Shown piece after piece: positions 63,239-64,000 of a DNA stretch of 64,000 nt. Both the position numbers and the translations under genes were made by a program. The stretch's first letter is position 1. Every line of letters starts with the position of its first letter. Source of the stretch: Caryophanales bacterium UBA4691 (GTDB lineage: Bacteria > Bacillota_I > Bacilli_A > RFN20 > CAG-826); the NCBI GenBank assembly GCA_002404865.1, contig DHKP01000004.1, positions 41,348 through 105,347 on the forward strand. Reading direction: 5' to 3'. A model generated the notes under the pieces. It was not told the DNA's origin, searched no databases, and was given only the letters and a program-made list of their open reading frames with translations.

Positions 63239-63461
63239 AGTCGATTTCATCGCCACAAAAGGCAATGAAAAGCTCTACATACAGTTAGCCCGCCGAATAT
63301 GCGATGACGAGAAGCTAGAGCAGGAATCCAACTCCTTATTAAAAATAGGTAATTCATTCAGAAAGATTATCGTCGAGGTTATTTGTATGTCCCATATACG
63401 GACAAAAACGGAATCTACCATGTTGGGATTATTGATTTCCTATCGAATGAGAAATCATGAC
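63228..63461 (+). pseudogene. C-terminal remnant of an AAA_14/DUF4143 ATPase, frameshifted
   Basis: One frame from 63228 reads YEVDFIATKGNEKLYIQLAR then KLEQESNSLLKIGNSFRKII, the typical C-terminal nuclease-like strand pattern of DUF4143 proteins. Near 63385-63400 the frame shifts, and the ending DKNGIYHVGIIDFLSNEKS continues in another frame to a TGA at 63459-63461. There is no start codon or ATPase domain, so it is a dead fragment. An intact relative begins 220 bases downstream. Confidence 0.6.
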
Positions 63462-63586
63462 ATGATCATTGGTGTTTTGTTAGAGTGATTTGAGCCTAAC
63501 CCATTTAAAATTAGAGCGTATTCGCTATTCTTCTTTCTTCCTTCAAACGCTAAATCAATCGTGCTAAGTTCTTGCTCAAATTTGTT

Positions 63587-63638
63587 TTGTCTATTGTATT
63601 CGACAGAGATTTGTTTTTTTGTCGTTTATAATAGACAA
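63587..63638. repeat. imperfect inverted repeat at the ATPase promoter
   Basis: Arms of 19 bases (63587-63605 and 63620-63638) pair at most positions: TTGTCTATT and CGACA on the left match TGTCG and AATAGACAA on the right. A T-rich 14-base centre separates them. The right arm contains TATAAT (63627-63632), and the left arm contains a mirrored TACAAT on the minus strand. It could be an operator or a dual promoter. Confidence 0.5.
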
Positions 63639-63683
63639 GAAATAATTTTTATTATAGGATGTGAGCGGCAAAAAGGTAAAAAC

Positions 63684-64000
63684 ATGAATCACGAAACGCT
63701 TAAGCAAATCATCTTCGACCAGCATGAGGTCATTAAAAAAATGAAAATTGTCGATCGAGATTATCTTTTCGAGAAAGACGCAAATTACGTCTTAATTGGG
63801 CTTCGCCGATCTGGCAAATCCACACTCCTATACAGACGAATTAAAGACCTTATTCAAGAGGGGATAGATTGGAAACAAATTATCTACATCAATTTTGACG
63901 ACGAGCGTTTGCTTGGCTTTGAGACAAAGGACTTTGAAGACATATTGCTAACCGCTGAAGAAATCACGAGCGAAAAGCACTACTTCTATTTCGATGAAAT
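63684..64000 (+). CDS. AAA_14/DUF4143-family ATPase (partial, runs off the window)
   Basis: The visible 105 residues hold an N-terminal segment (NHETLKQIIFDQHEVIKKM) and a P-loop (VLIGLRRSGKSTLLYRRI near residues 39-56). A DERL-type strand (IIYINFDDERLLGFE) follows, and the window ends at the beginning of Walker B (YFYFDE). These are typical of AAA_14 proteins with a C-terminal DUF4143 domain, common in anaerobes and of unknown function. TATAAT at 63627-63632 lies 51 bases before the start. Confidence 0.85.
   Translation, partial: MNHETLKQIIFDQHEVIKKMKIVDRDYLFEKDANYVLIGLRRSGKSTLLYRRIKDLIQEGIDWKQIIYINFDDERLLGFETKDFEDILLTAEEITSEKHYFYFDE

Noticed and set aside
1..64000. CRISPR arrays, rRNA genes, prophage or complete insertion sequences
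   Set aside because: No regularly spaced direct repeats, no rRNA, and no phage structural genes or intact transposase were seen. Only the short IS3-like remnant near 63.1 kb remains.

Overview
The window is a densely packed chromosomal stretch of an AT-rich, low-GC Gram-positive bacterium. Gene order and proteins point to the Bacilli/Mollicutes side of the Firmicutes, possibly an uncultured gut lineage of the RF39, Erysipelotrichales or Acholeplasma type. TGA ends many genes (znuA, MATE, truB), so the genetic code is the standard one. The sugar ABC ATPase carries a large insertion of the kind seen in Mollicutes. Lineage is an inference from family resemblance, not a measurement.

Layout. 1-5.7 kb: a three-gene MukFEB/Wadjet-like condensin operon (jetA-jetB-jetC) with no jetD nuclease gene. 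5.8-13.7 kb: rpsO, typA, a TetR gene with a palindromic operator, ribF-truB, a TtcA-like tRNA thiolase with an extra C-terminal domain, an orphan protein and a ferredoxin-type aldo/keto reductase. 13.7-18.8 kb: the classical rimP-nusA-ylxR-ylxQ-infB-rbfA operon on the minus strand, with its own promoter and an intrinsic terminator directly before the rimP ribosome binding site. 18.8-26.9 kb: degV, tRNA-Glu with gltX, tRNA-Gly, two membrane proteins, deoD, cdaA (c-di-AMP synthase), a DUF2188 protein and tRNA-Gly, -Val and -Thr. 26.9-29.8 kb: a P-type ATPase under a yybP-ykoY manganese riboswitch. 29.8-34.6 kb: a membrane protein, a Memo-AMMECR1 fusion, a second TetR and a pair of related lipoproteins. 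35-38.6 kb: a uridine-kinase/CYTH fusion, guaA and an HD hydrolase. 38.6-42.1 kb: a SIR2-domain protein translationally coupled to two RDD membrane proteins with large extracytoplasmic domains. 42.1-47.2 kb: a complete sugar ABC transporter. 47.2-59 kb: ylmH, phoH, an M18 aminopeptidase, a glycosyltransferase, an S66 peptidase, tcdA, a phosphopantetheinyl transferase, a PII-like protein coupled to a cation/proton antiporter, a MATE exporter and an acyl hydrolase. 59-60.1 kb: decayed DNA. 60.1-62.9 kb: zur and the divergent znuACB zinc uptake operon. 63-64 kb: remnants of an IS3-type transposase and a DUF4143 ATPase, followed by the start of an intact ATPase of the same family.

How the parts work together. 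Metal homeostasis appears twice, as Mn2+ export by riboswitch and Zn2+ import by Zur. c-di-AMP synthase and a PII-like protein beside an antiporter suggest ion-balance signalling. Two loci look like defence or genome-maintenance systems: the jetABC operon lacking its nuclease, and the SIR2-RDD-RDD cassette, which is the best candidate here for an undescribed system. Many monocistronic genes have a -10 box only 6 to 10 bases before the ATG and no Shine-Dalgarno sequence, so leaderless translation seems common in this organism.
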